From CAJJDF01 sp965657945 (lineage in GTDB: Bacteria > Bacteroidota > Bacteroidia > Flavobacteriales_D > CAJJDF01): DNA of 64,000 bases. Shown here piece by piece: positions 5,582-15,449 of the stretch. The stretch lies in contig CBFHPW010000008.1 in the NCBI GenBank assembly GCA_965657945.1, forward strand, positions 1-64,000. Direction: 5' to 3'. Both the position numbers and the translations under genes were made by a program. Within the stretch, counting starts at the first letter, position 1. Each line of letters begins with the position of its first letter. Below the pieces are notes generated by a model. That model was not told the origin of the DNA. It did not search any database and worked only from the letters and a program-made list of their open reading frames with translations.

Positions 5582-8542
5582 TTATTTTTGAAGAAAAGAA
5601 TTGTAAATCACTTTTTCAATTCTTGTTCGGATGTCATTCTTTACCAATTTCCAGTTTTCCGCATCGGGATAAACTCTATTGGATAGAAAAATGTATACCA
5701 ATTGATGTTCCGGGTCTACCCAGGCTCTTGTACCCGTAAATCCAGAATGACCATAACTTGACATTGAAACTGCATCGCAAGTTGGGCCGTTTTTTAAATC
5801 ACTTGTTGGTTTATCAAATCCAATTCCTCTTCTGTTTTTAGTTAGCGTGTTTTTATAGGGTGCAGAGGTAAATTCTTGGATTGTGGAATCGCCAAAGTAT
5901 TGAATACCTCCGTAGTTTCCTTTGTTCAGGAACAATTGCATCATTGTGGCTAACTCGGTAGCATTTGAGAACAATCCTGCATGACCGCCTATTCCGCCTA
6001 GCATTGCTGCCGCTTGGTCGTGCACGTAACCCTGCAATAATTGTTTGCGAAAAACAGCATCCGATTCAGTTGGAGCTATTTGCTCTTTCTTGAACTTGTG
6101 CAAAGGATTGTAGGTCATGTATTGCAATCCTAATGGTTTGTAGAAAAGACTGTCCGCCACAACATCGAGACTTTTCTTCCATTTTTTTTCAATGATTTCT
6201 TTCAGAAAGTAATACCCCAAATCACTGTACCGATAGTTTTTCTTTGGCAGTAAGTCGGTACCCACTATTCTTTTGAGGATTGCCTTGTGGTAGTTTTTAA
6301 ATATAAAAATGTTTTTGGCAACTTCAGTGTTGTAAAAATCTGTTTTTTGTGTTGAATAAAAACGCTTGTTAAGATTTCCATTTTCGTCCAAAGTAGCACT
6401 GTAAAATGGAATCCAAGGTTTGAACCTAGCTTGGTGGGTCAGCATTTCTTTCAAGACTATTTTTTCGTAATCACAACCTTTTACATATTCGGGTAAGTAA
6501 TCGCCTAGTGTTTTATTTAGGTCAATTTCTTTATTTTCAACCATTTTCATTATGATTGCTGTTGTGGCTGCAACTTTGGTGATAGAAGCAAGATCGTATA
6601 GAGTTTCGTTATTCACTTTCTGAGAAGCGGCATGGTAAGTGAAATTTCCAAAATTTTCTTGATAAATGATTTTTCCTTCTTTGGCAACAAGTATCTGACA
6701 ACCGGGGAACGCACTGTCTTTAATAGCTTCTCTTGCAATCCATCCAATACCACCTAATTTTTTACTTGGAATTCCCAATTCTTCGGGCATCGTGTATTTG
6801 AAACGTATAGGTTGTGTTTCAATACCAGTTTCTACAGGAAATTCAGCAGAGCCAGTAATGGGCAGTTTCCCCTTTGCACCTATTCCGCCAAATATAAGCT
6901 GACCTACTAAATCTTGGGTGTATGAATTGTCTTCGTATGAAACGATAATGGACTCGATGTTTTTCGCTTTACCTAACTTAGCAAGTGCATAGGCATTGGT
7001 TGGGTAATTCAATATTACTTGGTGGTTCTTTGCTATTGCTTTGACGATAGCAATGTCATTTTTGAACACTCCATAGCTTCCATTCATTTTAGTCCCATGT
7101 ATGCTAACGATAACTTTTTCAAAGTTTTTTAGTTTTTTCAGCAGGGCATTGATGTTTTCTGAAGAGGCTTTTTTCGAAATTCCGAAATGGGATACTTTGG
7201 TATACCTACTCAATCCTTTTTGGAAGGCATTAGGCGATTTTTCACCAATAACTACTGAGGCAATATCTGTCGTATCTAATCTTTTTAGAGGGATAAGATT
7301 TGACTTGTTTTTTACCAAAGTTAGTGCGTTTTCAAACAGTAATTTATTGGTTAGTTCAGATGATTTTGGATTTAAATCAGCTGATAGGTTATTCTTAAAA
7401 ATGGTATCAGTTGAGATGTTCATCCATTGTTTTGCATACAATATTTTCTTTACACTCTTCCAAACTCTTTCTTTAGAAATTTCACCCTTCGCTATTGCTT
7501 TTTTTACCTCTTGGATGGCAGTAGGAACGTCTTCCGAAAACAGCAATACGTCATTTCCTGCGATTAATGCTTTTACATCCACAACACCAGGTTTATAGAA
7601 AGAACTTACTCCTTTCATGTTGAGAGCATCCGTAAAAATCAATCCTTCAAATCCCATTTCTGTTTGCAACAAATCTGTCACTACTTTTTTGGAAAGTGTT
7701 GTTGCAGTATTTGGTGTGCTGTCCAAAGCAGGAATGAATAAATGTGCCACCATCATACTTCCAATTCCATGTTGTATCAATTGTTTGAAAGGATAAAATT
7801 CTACTGAATCAAGTCGATTATAATTGTGGGTAATGACGGGTAAGGCTGTGTGAGAATCTTTGTCAGTATCTCCGTGGCCTGGAAAATGTTTGGCACACGC
7901 CAACACTCCATTGTCTTGCATTCCACGCATGTAAGCGATTCCTTTTTTTGTTACATTTTCTCTTTGTTCACCAAACGACCTATAGTTAATCACTGGATTT
8001 TTTCGATTGTTGTTCACATCAATAACAGGTGCAAAGTTTACATGAATTCCAATTCGCTTGCAGTGAAGCGCCATTTCTTTTCCCATGTTGTAAATCAGAG
8101 AATCATACTGAATGGCTCCCAAAGTCATTTGTTTTGGGAATTTAAATGTGTTTTGTAGCCTCATAGGAAGACCCCATTCTCCATCAATAGCAATCATCAA
8201 AGGGGTTTTTGCGAGAGATTGGTAAAGATTTGTTAACTCAATTTCTTTTTCTGGAGTTCCTTGCATGAATATAAGTCCACCCAAGTTATAAGTTGAAACA
8301 AGGTTCGAAATGTATTTTTGGTGCTCTTTTCCTTTGTTGGAATAGGCAGCCACCATAAATAATTGGGCAATTCTCTGATCCTCGGTTAGAGTATGGAATA
8401 CAGAATCGGCCCAAGCATGGTTTTGCTCAAGAAAGACAGGTTCGATTTTTGTCTTCGCTGGCTTTCTTGAAACTTTGTCAGAGTTAGTACTTAGCAAAAA
8501 GCTAGAGATTGCTACGACAGATAGATAAAATAATGATTTCAT
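5582..8542 (-). CDS. Beta-N-acetylhexosaminidase (GH3) fused to a serine beta-lactamase-type hydrolase
   Basis: 986 residues from ATG 8542; the frame extends 14 codons further, but a TATTTTTG box at 8552-8559 would then lie inside the gene, and MKSLFYLSVVAISS is a normal signal peptide. Residues about 30-580 are a family 3 glycoside hydrolase of the NagZ type: KHFPGHGDTDKDSH carries the histidine acid/base, and IFTDALNMKGV the nucleophile Asp. Residues about 600-980 form a class C beta-lactamase/DD-peptidase-like domain with SxxK (LASITKVAA), a Tyr motif (YSDLGYY) and HSGFTGT. This fusion is known from Bacteroidota and is linked to muropeptide trimming in the periplasm. It is first in a likely operon with gmhA and hddC-gmhB. 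Confidence 0.92.
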   Translation of the reverse strand: MKSLFYLSVVAISSFLLSTNSDKVSRKPAKTKIEPVFLEQNHAWADSVFHTLTEDQRIAQLFMVAAYSNKGKEHQKYISNLVSTYNLGGLIFMQGTPEKEIELTNLYQSLAKTPLMIAIDGEWGLPMRLQNTFKFPKQMTLGAIQYDSLIYNMGKEMALHCKRIGIHVNFAPVIDVNNNRKNPVINYRSFGEQRENVTKKGIAYMRGMQDNGVLACAKHFPGHGDTDKDSHTALPVITHNYNRLDSVEFYPFKQLIQHGIGSMMVAHLFIPALDSTPNTATTLSKKVVTDLLQTEMGFEGLIFTDALNMKGVSSFYKPGVVDVKALIAGNDVLLFSEDVPTAIQEVKKAIAKGEISKERVWKSVKKILYAKQWMNISTDTIFKNNLSADLNPKSSELTNKLLFENALTLVKNKSNLIPLKRLDTTDIASVVIGEKSPNAFQKGLSRYTKVSHFGISKKASSENINALLKKLKNFEKVIVSIHGTKMNGSYGVFKNDIAIVKAIAKNHQVILNYPTNAYALAKLGKAKNIESIIVSYEDNSYTQDLVGQLIFGGIGAKGKLPITGSAEFPVETGIETQPIRFKYTMPEELGIPSKKLGGIGWIAREAIKDSAFPGCQILVAKEGKIIYQENFGNFTYHAASQKVNNETLYDLASITKVAATTAIIMKMVENKEIDLNKTLGDYLPEYVKGCDYEKIVLKEMLTHQARFKPWIPFYSATLDENGNLNKRFYSTQKTDFYNTEVAKNIFIFKNYHKAILKRIVGTDLLPKKNYRYSDLGYYFLKEIIEKKWKKSLDVVADSLFYKPLGLQYMTYNPLHKFKKEQIAPTESDAVFRKQLLQGYVHDQAAAMLGGIGGHAGLFSNATELATMMQLFLNKGNYGGIQYFGDSTIQEFTSAPYKNTLTKNRRGIGFDKPTSDLKNGPTCDAVSMSSYGHSGFTGTRAWVDPEHQLVYIFLSNRVYPDAENWKLVKNDIRTRIEKVIYNSFLQK

Positions 8543-8551
8543 AATAGACTT

Positions 8552-8559
8552 CAAAAATA
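8552..8559 (-). promoter_or_regulatory. -7 box TATTTTTG upstream of the GH3/beta-lactamase gene
   Basis: TATTTTTG on the minus strand ends 9 nt before ATG 8542, predicting a leader of only a few nucleotides. No clear -33 TTTG at the right distance. Confidence 0.45.
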
Positions 8560-8621
8560 GAATACAAAGGAAGAATATGAGCAATTCTCGTTCTTTTTTA
8601 TCCCCATTTTAATTAACAAAA

Positions 8622-8648
8622 AAAGTGGCTACAAAATTGTGCCACTTT
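8622..8648 (-). terminator. Intrinsic terminator of the small secreted protein gene
   Basis: 8-bp stem AAAGTGGC/GCCACTTT with an 11-nt loop. On the minus strand it is followed by TTTTTGTT, 25 nt after the stop of the gene at 8674-9171. Confidence 0.75.
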
Positions 8649-8673
8649 CAATGAAATAGAGAGGATTGTTCTT

Positions 8674-9171
8674 CTATAACTTACTCTTAACAAAAGAATC
8701 CAGAGTTCCGTTTTGTTTTTGATCAACAAATTCTTTGATTCCTTTGCTTTTTTTTATTTTCGACTGGTTTGCCAAGTAGTAATCGATAACTTGATTTGTA
8801 GCTCGAAGGGTAAATTCTTCTTTATTATTCACATAGTTTTGAGTCAAACAGCTTTTTGTCCAGGAGGCAATGTAAATAACTCCAAGTTCACCATTGAGTA
8901 AAAAAGAAAATTCTTTTTTGTCGAGATGAGGGTTTACTCTTTTATTATCAATAGAATATGCGGCTAAAAAAGAAACTGCTTTGTCTCTTTTTCTTACTTG
9001 CTTATTAATAGGTGACGTCATTAACCAATCTACACAAGCTAAGATTTCAGATTCGTACTTATCATAATCTGCCTCTGTTTTGAATTCGTAGTTTTTTGGT
9101 ACTTCGAATTGTTGAGCCACAGAATTAATTGTAAAAACGAAGAAAGAAAGGAGTAGAATAAGATGTTTCAT
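8674..9171 (-). CDS. Secreted hypothetical protein
   Basis: 165 residues. MKHLILLLSFFVFTINSVAQ is a clear signal peptide ending at AQQ. The mature part is mainly alpha-helical and charged, with Trp and Cys in ACVDWLMTSP and a second Cys in WTKSCLTQNY. I recognise no named family. It has its own terminator and is separated from rodA by 75 nt, so it is a single-gene unit. Likely periplasmic. Function unknown. Confidence 0.75.
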   Translation of the reverse strand: MKHLILLLSFFVFTINSVAQQFEVPKNYEFKTEADYDKYESEILACVDWLMTSPINKQVRKRDKAVSFLAAYSIDNKRVNPHLDKKEFSFLLNGELGVIYIASWTKSCLTQNYVNNKEEFTLRATNQVIDYYLANQSKIKKSKGIKEFVDQKQNGTLDSFVKSKL

Positions 9172-9246
9172 AAGGATTGGTTTGTTGTCAATACGTTCTA
9201 TTCAGAAAGCGGGTTGCGTTTTCCTTGCCTTAAATTTAAGAATAAA

Positions 9247-10566
9247 TTATCGGAATGACTCTAGTCGATCTGAATCAAATTTGAGCAATAAAAATATCAT
9301 GATGCTAAAAGATAGGAGTGAGGAACCTCCGTAGCTAAAAAAGGGAAGTGGAATTCCAATGATTGGTGCAAGCCCCAAAACCATTCCTATATTGATGGCG
9401 AAATGAATAAAAAATATACTCGCAATGGAATACGCAAACACTCTATTAAAGGTGGAGCGCTGTCGTTCTGCGATGGCAATAATTTTAAGAATCAGAACCA
9501 TATAAATCGCAAACAAAACAAACCCTCCTAAAAAACCCCATTCTTCGGCAACGGTACAAAAAATAAAATCCGTGCTTTGCTCAGGGACTTGGCTGTACGT
9601 ATCATTGGCTAAGGTTGCATTTTTATAACCTTTTCCTAAGAATTTCCCTGAACCAATAGCAGACAAAGCTTGGTGAGAATTATAACCAACACCACGTGGG
9701 TCTTGTTTTAATCCAAGGATAATTTCTACTCTCACTCTTTGGTAATGATTTTCAGGAATTTTTTCGAACCCATATTTCATCATGGGGACAAGAATTATAG
9801 CTGCAACTGTTACCAAAATGATTCGGATGTACTTACTTTTTCTATAACGCTGATAGGTGGTTACATTTACACCTAAAGTAACCAATGTAGCGACTATTAC
9901 TAAGGTGAAAATAAACGTATAATGAGCATGGATTGGAAATCCAAAAAAGAGATTGATGGTGTCTTTTAGAAGAAGAGAAACGACTCCAACAACCACCAGT
10001 AATAATCCGTAAAGTAGAACGTTGCCTATTATTCCTTCTCTGTAAAGGACTAAAATAAATCCTAAAAAGACCAAAACAGTTCCAAGATCAGGTTGTCTTA
10101 AAATAAGAAAAACAGGTATAAAAATAATGATGGACAACCAAACTCTCGTTTGTTGGCGCAATAAGGTGGTATTTGTGTTCGAAACAAAGGATGCAACCAT
10201 CAAACTCACAGATATTTTTGCAAATTCAGCAGGCTGAATCCCGAAGCTTCCGAAACCAAACCAAGCCTTTGCTCCATTTCTTTCAGTTCCAATTAATAAA
10301 ACTAATACAAGTAGAAGCACAGTGAATCCATAGAAAATAGGGATAGCTTTCTGAATAAATTCACGATCGAGTAATAAAATGATAATCCCTATACAACTGC
10401 TTATACCAAACCACATGATTTGTTTTCCGTAAGATTTACTCAAAGAGAAAATAGAAGAATAATTCTCATCATACGTGGTGGAGTATATTGTGAATATACC
10501 TAATAGTACCAACAGAAAGTAGAGTCCAAGAAGTTGTTTGTCTATATTTTTAAAGATTTGAGTCAT
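9247..10566 (-). CDS. rodA: Rod shape-determining protein RodA (SEDS glycosyltransferase)
   Basis: 439 residues, polytopic, SEDS family. Recognisable marks are FGIQPAEFAKI early on, GSGKFLGKGYKNAT, VPEQSTDFIFCTVAEEWGF and the C-terminal PLPFFSYGGSSLLS. SEDS proteins polymerise lipid II into glycan strands in the inner membrane, partnered by a class B PBP. Here the partner gene (PBP2) lies 1 nt upstream. The region between about residues 200 and 270 is an extra membrane-plus-basic segment, making the protein longer than E. coli RodA (370 aa), as is common in this phylum. Confidence 0.95.
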   Translation of the reverse strand: MTQIFKNIDKQLLGLYFLLVLLGIFTIYSTTYDENYSSIFSLSKSYGKQIMWFGISSCIGIIILLLDREFIQKAIPIFYGFTVLLLVLVLLIGTERNGAKAWFGFGSFGIQPAEFAKISVSLMVASFVSNTNTTLLRQQTRVWLSIIIFIPVFLILRQPDLGTVLVFLGFILVLYREGIIGNVLLYGLLLVVVGVVSLLLKDTINLFFGFPIHAHYTFIFTLVIVATLVTLGVNVTTYQRYRKSKYIRIILVTVAAIILVPMMKYGFEKIPENHYQRVRVEIILGLKQDPRGVGYNSHQALSAIGSGKFLGKGYKNATLANDTYSQVPEQSTDFIFCTVAEEWGFLGGFVLFAIYMVLILKIIAIAERQRSTFNRVFAYSIASIFFIHFAINIGMVLGLAPIIGIPLPFFSYGGSSLLSFSIMIFLLLKFDSDRLESFR

Positions 10567-10567
10567 T

Positions 10568-12370
10568 CTACGGAATTAAATTTGCGTCAAGTATACGCCT
10601 TTCTTTGGAGGAGTTACTAATCGAGTCGGTTAGGTATTTTTCAACCATTAAGCTGGCTACAGGAGCTGCCCAGGTTCCTCCAAAACCTGCATTTTCGATG
10701 TAGACTGCAATCGCTATTTTTGGGTTGTGCTTGGGTGCAAATGCAATGAATACAGAGTGGTCTTTCCCACGGGAATTCTCTACCGTTCCTGTTTTTCCAC
10801 ACAATTCAATTCCTTCAATTTTTGCTCTACCAGCAGTTCCTCCCTCACCTTCCACCACCTGTTGCATGGCATCTACAATGAGTTCGAATTTATCTGAACT
10901 TACTTTAGTGAATTGTTTATGATTGTAGACAGAATCGATGGTGTTTCCTTCTATTTTTTTAATAAAATGGGGGAAATAGAAGAATCCTCGATTTGCAATG
11001 ATACATGCCAAATTAGCCATTTGATAAGGCGTTACGAGCATTTCACCTTGCCCAATTGCCAGAGAATTGCAAGTCCTGAAGTTCCAGCGCATGTTATTCT
11101 TGTAAATTTTATCGTAAGTAGCCGGTAACGGAATGTTTCCGATAGAATAGCCAGGGAAGTCGATGTGTAAATTAATTCCTAAGCCAAAAGAGGTGACATA
11201 TTCATTCCAGATTTTTAATCCTTTTCTGGATTTTTCGTGCATGTCTTTCCCCTCATTTTTGGTGCTCATTCTCTTGAATGTTTCATAGAAGTAAGGGTTA
11301 CAAGATACTTTTATCGCATCGGATAGTCCTTGAACGGGATTGTGGTTGTGGCATCCAACGAGATTTTTATCGCAGTATATTTTTGTACTTTTATTTATAA
11401 TTCCAAGTTCCCAAGAAGATAAACCTTGCACCATTTTAAAAATAGAGCCTGGCGAATACCTAGATTGTAAAGCACGATTAAAGAGAGGTTTGAGCGAATC
11501 GTTCCGATACAATCTATTCCAGTTTTTGCTCATTGTATCACCACTCAATAAATTAGGATCGAACGAAGGTGCAGAAATCATACTCAGTATTTCACCATTA
11601 GAAGGTTCAATTGCCACAATGCATCCAATTTTGTTTTGCATGAGCTTTTCTCCGTAGCGTTGAAGAGCCAGGTCGATTGAACTCACAAGATTGTTTCCTG
11701 ATTTGGCTGTATCTGAGTCAGTTAATTGTTTGAGATTGCCATAAGCATCTCTCAGGAATTGATTTTTCCCTCTTCTTCCTCGTAGTTCGTCTTCGAAATA
11801 CTTTTCCAAACCTGAAATTCCAATTCTATCACCTCCCCGGTAATACGGTTTCTTTTTCACGATATCTCCGTCTACTTCACGAACATATCCAAGTAAATGA
11901 GCAGCAGCATGCCCCGGATAAATTCTGGTAGATTTTTCTACCATAGCAAAACCAGGATATTTGTACATCAAGGAGGTGAATTTTGCTACATTTTGTTCCG
12001 GAATAGTTTTTACCAATACTTGTTGCAACCTTCTATATCTTCCTAACTCTTTTAGCTTGGTTTTAAGAGAGTCTTTGGTAAGTAAAACTAAATTACATAA
12101 TTCTGTTGTGTCAAATTCTTGAATCTTTGAAGGTGTAATTCTCAACTCATAAATAGTTTTGTTGGCAGCAAGGATTTCCCCATTTCTGTCAAAAATCAAT
12201 CCTCTTTCTGGTTCTACTATTCTTCTCGTTTCTGAGATTTTTTTTGATTCTTCGTCCCATTTTGGACTCAATACCTGTACAAAAAGTAACCTCAGCGAAA
12301 AAATGATTCCGATAGAAAGAACAATCGCTAGAATGACTATTTTTCTGCTTTCGAAAGATTGATTTGGCAT
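10568..12370 (-). CDS. mrdA: Penicillin-binding protein 2 (elongasome transpeptidase)
   Basis: 600 residues. An N-terminal membrane anchor (IVILAIVLSIGIIFSLRLLF) is followed by a PBP dimerisation region starting with ETRRIVEPERGLIFDRNGEILA. The transpeptidase domain has SxxK in RYSPGSIFKM, SCN in IKVSCNPYF and KTG in LCGKTGTVENS. It crosslinks side-wall peptidoglycan together with RodA, whose gene follows after 1 nt. In many Bacteroidota mreB-mreC-mreD precede these two genes. Here a divergent trkA lies immediately upstream instead, so mre genes must be elsewhere or absent. Confidence 0.95.
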   Translation of the reverse strand: MPNQSFESRKIVILAIVLSIGIIFSLRLLFVQVLSPKWDEESKKISETRRIVEPERGLIFDRNGEILAANKTIYELRITPSKIQEFDTTELCNLVLLTKDSLKTKLKELGRYRRLQQVLVKTIPEQNVAKFTSLMYKYPGFAMVEKSTRIYPGHAAAHLLGYVREVDGDIVKKKPYYRGGDRIGISGLEKYFEDELRGRRGKNQFLRDAYGNLKQLTDSDTAKSGNNLVSSIDLALQRYGEKLMQNKIGCIVAIEPSNGEILSMISAPSFDPNLLSGDTMSKNWNRLYRNDSLKPLFNRALQSRYSPGSIFKMVQGLSSWELGIINKSTKIYCDKNLVGCHNHNPVQGLSDAIKVSCNPYFYETFKRMSTKNEGKDMHEKSRKGLKIWNEYVTSFGLGINLHIDFPGYSIGNIPLPATYDKIYKNNMRWNFRTCNSLAIGQGEMLVTPYQMANLACIIANRGFFYFPHFIKKIEGNTIDSVYNHKQFTKVSSDKFELIVDAMQQVVEGEGGTAGRAKIEGIELCGKTGTVENSRGKDHSVFIAFAPKHNPKIAIAVYIENAGFGGTWAAPVASLMVEKYLTDSISNSSKERRILDANLIP

Positions 12371-12408
12371 GTTAATTTGTCTGGTTTTGTGCTATTTGAT
12401 TTGAGTTT

Positions 12409-12416
12409 CAAAGATA
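12409..12416 (-). promoter_or_regulatory. -7 box TATCTTTG of mrdA-rodA
   Basis: Exact TAnnTTTG on the minus strand, 38 nt before the mrdA ATG. No good -33 TTTG is seen at 19 bp. Confidence 0.5.
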
Positions 12417-12516
12417 CACGGTTTATTCCATATTTTAGTTTAGCGTGGTAGATAATTTAATTTTAGCATTAAAAAAGCTAACTTTGGGTTTTCATTTCAG
12501 AATTTTAACCATACTT

Positions 12517-13857
12517 ATGAAGATAATTATCACTGGAGCGGGAGATGTGGGTTACCATCTGGCAAAAATGCTTTCGAGTGAATTGCAAGATATTTATGTC
12601 ATAGATGAGGATGAATCCCGACTAGATTATGTTCAGTCTCATATAGATATTTTCCCCATTTTAGGTGATGCTAAATCTTTTGATGTATTGAGTGAAGCTA
12701 AAGTAAATCAATGTGATTTATTAATTGCGGTTACCTCGTCCGAAGAAACCAATCTGTTGGTATCTATTATGGCAAAAAAATATGGAGCTAAGAAGACGAT
12801 CGCGCGAGTAAGTACGCTAGAAAATCTTCAGGAAGATCGCCAAGAGATGTTCAAAGACCTGGGAATTGATACACTAATTTCACCGGATATTCTGGCGGCA
12901 GAGGAAATAGAAAGATTAGTAAAAAAATCAGCTTTTACTGATAATATAGAATTTGAGGGAGGGAAACTTACGGTGTTTGGAATAGCAATTGGGAAAGAAT
13001 CAAAGCTCAAGGACCAAACAGTGGGTGAAAGCTCATATTTGAATCCTAATTTATCTTTCAAACCCATTGCTATTCACCGAAACGAGAGCACCATTATTGT
13101 GACCAAAGACACCACAATTCGCGAACACGATATTGTGTATTTTATTTCCACGCCCGAATCAATTGACAGAATTACTGAGTTTTGTGACCAAAAATGTTTT
13201 GAGATTAAGAACATCATGATTTTGGGAGGAAATAGATTAGGAGAATTAACTGCCAGAATTTTTCAAGATAATTACAAAGTAATTGTGATAGAAGGAGATG
13301 AAAAAAAGTGTGATATGTTGGCTAATAATTTGAACAATACATTGGTATTAAACATTGACGGAAGAGATGTAGAAACCATGAAAGAGGAAGGTCTAGGCGA
13401 TATGGATGCTTTGATTTCTGTGACTCGAAATTCTGAAACAAATATTATTTCTTCGCTCGTAGCAAAAAATCATGGAGTAAGAAAAACGATCGCTCGAGTA
13501 GAAAACATTGACTACATTCACTTGTCACAAAATATTGGAGTAGATACACTCATCAACAAAAAAGTAATTGCTGCAAGCAATATTTTTAAGCACATTAGAA
13601 AAGGACATGTAGATGCGATTGCAAATTTACACGGAGTAGATGCCGAAATAATTGAGTTTACGGTTAAACCAAATTCTAAAGTGACCCAAAAGCGAATAAA
13701 GAATTTAAAATTTCCGAAAACAGCTAATATTTCTGGCGTGATACGAGGAGATGAAAGTCTTATTCCGTTTGGAGATTTTCAGCTGAATGAAGGGGACAAA
13801 GCAGTGGTTTTTTGCTTAACCCAATCGATTCACCAAATAGAAAGGTATTTTCAATAA
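12517..13857 (+). CDS. trkA: Trk potassium uptake system regulatory subunit TrkA
   Basis: 446 residues from ATG 12517 (MKIIITGAGDVGYHLAKML); the 24 codons upstream in frame are spacer-like. The protein is a tandem duplication of RCK units: nucleotide-binding GAGDVG at residues 7-12, with Asp in YVIDEDESRL, then a second unit beginning IMILGGNRLGELTA near 235. Each is followed by an RCK-C lobe. This is the usual TrkA layout and length. It binds NAD(H)/ATP at the inner face of the membrane and gates TrkH, encoded 3 nt downstream. Confidence 0.95.
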   Translation: MKIIITGAGDVGYHLAKMLSSELQDIYVIDEDESRLDYVQSHIDIFPILGDAKSFDVLSEAKVNQCDLLIAVTSSEETNLLVSIMAKKYGAKKTIARVSTLENLQEDRQEMFKDLGIDTLISPDILAAEEIERLVKKSAFTDNIEFEGGKLTVFGIAIGKESKLKDQTVGESSYLNPNLSFKPIAIHRNESTIIVTKDTTIREHDIVYFISTPESIDRITEFCDQKCFEIKNIMILGGNRLGELTARIFQDNYKVIVIEGDEKKCDMLANNLNNTLVLNIDGRDVETMKEEGLGDMDALISVTRNSETNIISSLVAKNHGVRKTIARVENIDYIHLSQNIGVDTLINKKVIAASNIFKHIRKGHVDAIANLHGVDAEIIEFTVKPNSKVTQKRIKNLKFPKTANISGVIRGDESLIPFGDFQLNEGDKAVVFCLTQSIHQIERYFQ

Positions 13858-13860
13858 AAA

Positions 13861-15351
13861 ATGGGAGGAACAAAAAAACTCATAAATTTTGGAGTAATTG
13901 GTTACGTAATTGGTTCTCTGCTTCTTATCAATGGATTTTTAATGGCTTTACCCTTAGGCTTTTCCTATTTCCATCAAGATGGGGCTCATGTTTCCTTTTT
14001 ATTGGCCAGTGGATTGACATTTGCGGTTGGTTTTTCATTTAGGTATTTCCTCAGAAAATTTAAAGAAGCGGAGATAAAACGAAGAGAAGGGTTTATCATT
14101 GTTTCTTTCAGTTGGATTGCAATGACTCTTTTTGGCACATTGCCTTATGTTTTATCCGAATCCATACCTAATTTCTCCAATGCTTTTTTTGAAACAATGT
14201 CGGGATTTTCCACCACTGGAGCTTCTATTTTAGATAATATTGAGGAAATGCCTGAAAGTATTTTGTTCTGGAGAAGTATGACCCAATGGATCGGTGGAAT
14301 GGGAATTATAGTTCTCACCATTGCTATATTGCCGCTTCTAGGAATTGGTGGCATGGAACTTTTTGTAAACGAAGCGCCAGGACCTACAAAAGACAAAATT
14401 CATCCAAGAATCAAAGAAACTGCCAAACGGTTGTGGGTGATTTATTTGTTCCTTACCCTTGCCGAGACAGTCGTTTTGATGTGTTGCGGAATGGGTTTCT
14501 TTGATGCCATTAATCATTCATTAACCACTACTTCTACGGGAGGTTTTTCAACCAAACAAGCCAGTATTGCTCATTTCAATTCTCCATTGATTGAAATAGT
14601 AATCTTAATTTTCATGTTCATAGCTGGTACTAATTTCACACTCATTTATTTCGGTTTTAAAGGAAAGTTAGCCAAACTTTGGCAAAATGATGAATTTAAA
14701 TGGTACCTCATGGCAGTTATCGGGTTTATCGCATTGCTTACGCCAGCCGTTTTTTTGGATGCAGAAAACATGAACAATGGATTTTCGTTAGTCGAATCCT
14801 TTCGTTTAGTTGCATTTCAGGTAGTCAGTATTATTACCACAACCGGATTTGCAAGTGGTATTTTTACCGAATGGGGAGTTTTTGCGACATTTATCTTTTT
14901 TCTTCTTCTATTTTCAGGTGCTTCGGCTGGATCTACCAGTGGAGGAATGAAAATCGTGCGTATCGTTATTTTGATAAAGAATGGATTCTTGGAGTTCAAA
15001 AGAAGAATTCATCCCAACGCAATCGTACCTGTTCATCTCAATGGGAAATCAATCAATAACAAAGTGATTTATAATTTATTGGCTTTCTTGTTTTTATACC
15101 TATTTATGTTTGTAATGGGAAGTATCATCATGGCAGCCATGCCGGGAGTAGATTTATTAACAGCCATCAGTTCAGTTGCAACTTCTATTGGTAACGTGGG
15201 GCCGGGAATTGCCTCTGTAGATCCTTCGCAAAGTTTTACTCATCTTCCTGATGCTGGAAAATGGGTGCTTTCTTTCCTTATGCTTTTTGGTAGGTTAGAA
15301 TTGTTTACTGTGGCAGTTCTATTTTCTCCTTATTTTTGGAGAGTGAATTAA
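13861..15351 (+). CDS. trkH: Trk potassium transporter membrane subunit TrkH
   Basis: 496 residues, polytopic. The four pore loops of the SKT superfamily are visible: MSGFSTTGASI, TTSTGGFSTKQ, ITTTGFASG and VATSIGNVGPG, each with the selectivity-filter glycine. WRSMTQWIGGMGIIVL and GASAGSTSGGMKI are further family hallmarks. It conducts K+ across the inner membrane, gated by TrkA. The intergenic gap to trkA is 3 nt, so the two are co-transcribed. Confidence 0.96.
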   Translation: MGGTKKLINFGVIGYVIGSLLLINGFLMALPLGFSYFHQDGAHVSFLLASGLTFAVGFSFRYFLRKFKEAEIKRREGFIIVSFSWIAMTLFGTLPYVLSESIPNFSNAFFETMSGFSTTGASILDNIEEMPESILFWRSMTQWIGGMGIIVLTIAILPLLGIGGMELFVNEAPGPTKDKIHPRIKETAKRLWVIYLFLTLAETVVLMCCGMGFFDAINHSLTTTSTGGFSTKQASIAHFNSPLIEIVILIFMFIAGTNFTLIYFGFKGKLAKLWQNDEFKWYLMAVIGFIALLTPAVFLDAENMNNGFSLVESFRLVAFQVVSIITTTGFASGIFTEWGVFATFIFFLLLFSGASAGSTSGGMKIVRIVILIKNGFLEFKRRIHPNAIVPVHLNGKSINNKVIYNLLAFLFLYLFMFVMGSIIMAAMPGVDLLTAISSVATSIGNVGPGIASVDPSQSFTHLPDAGKWVLSFLMLFGRLELFTVAVLFSPYFWRVN

Positions 15352-15449
15352 AAAAAGTCTTCATTAGGCAATCTTTAGGTTGCCGAAGTAACCTAACAAT
15401 TGTAATCCCTATGTCTCGAGAATTCGGGACGCAGCCAGCTCAACATAAC

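Noticed and set aside
12445..12516. Upstream extension of trkA (24 more codons)
   Set aside because: The extension reads as spacer and the conserved RCK start MKIIITGAGDVG begins at 12517.
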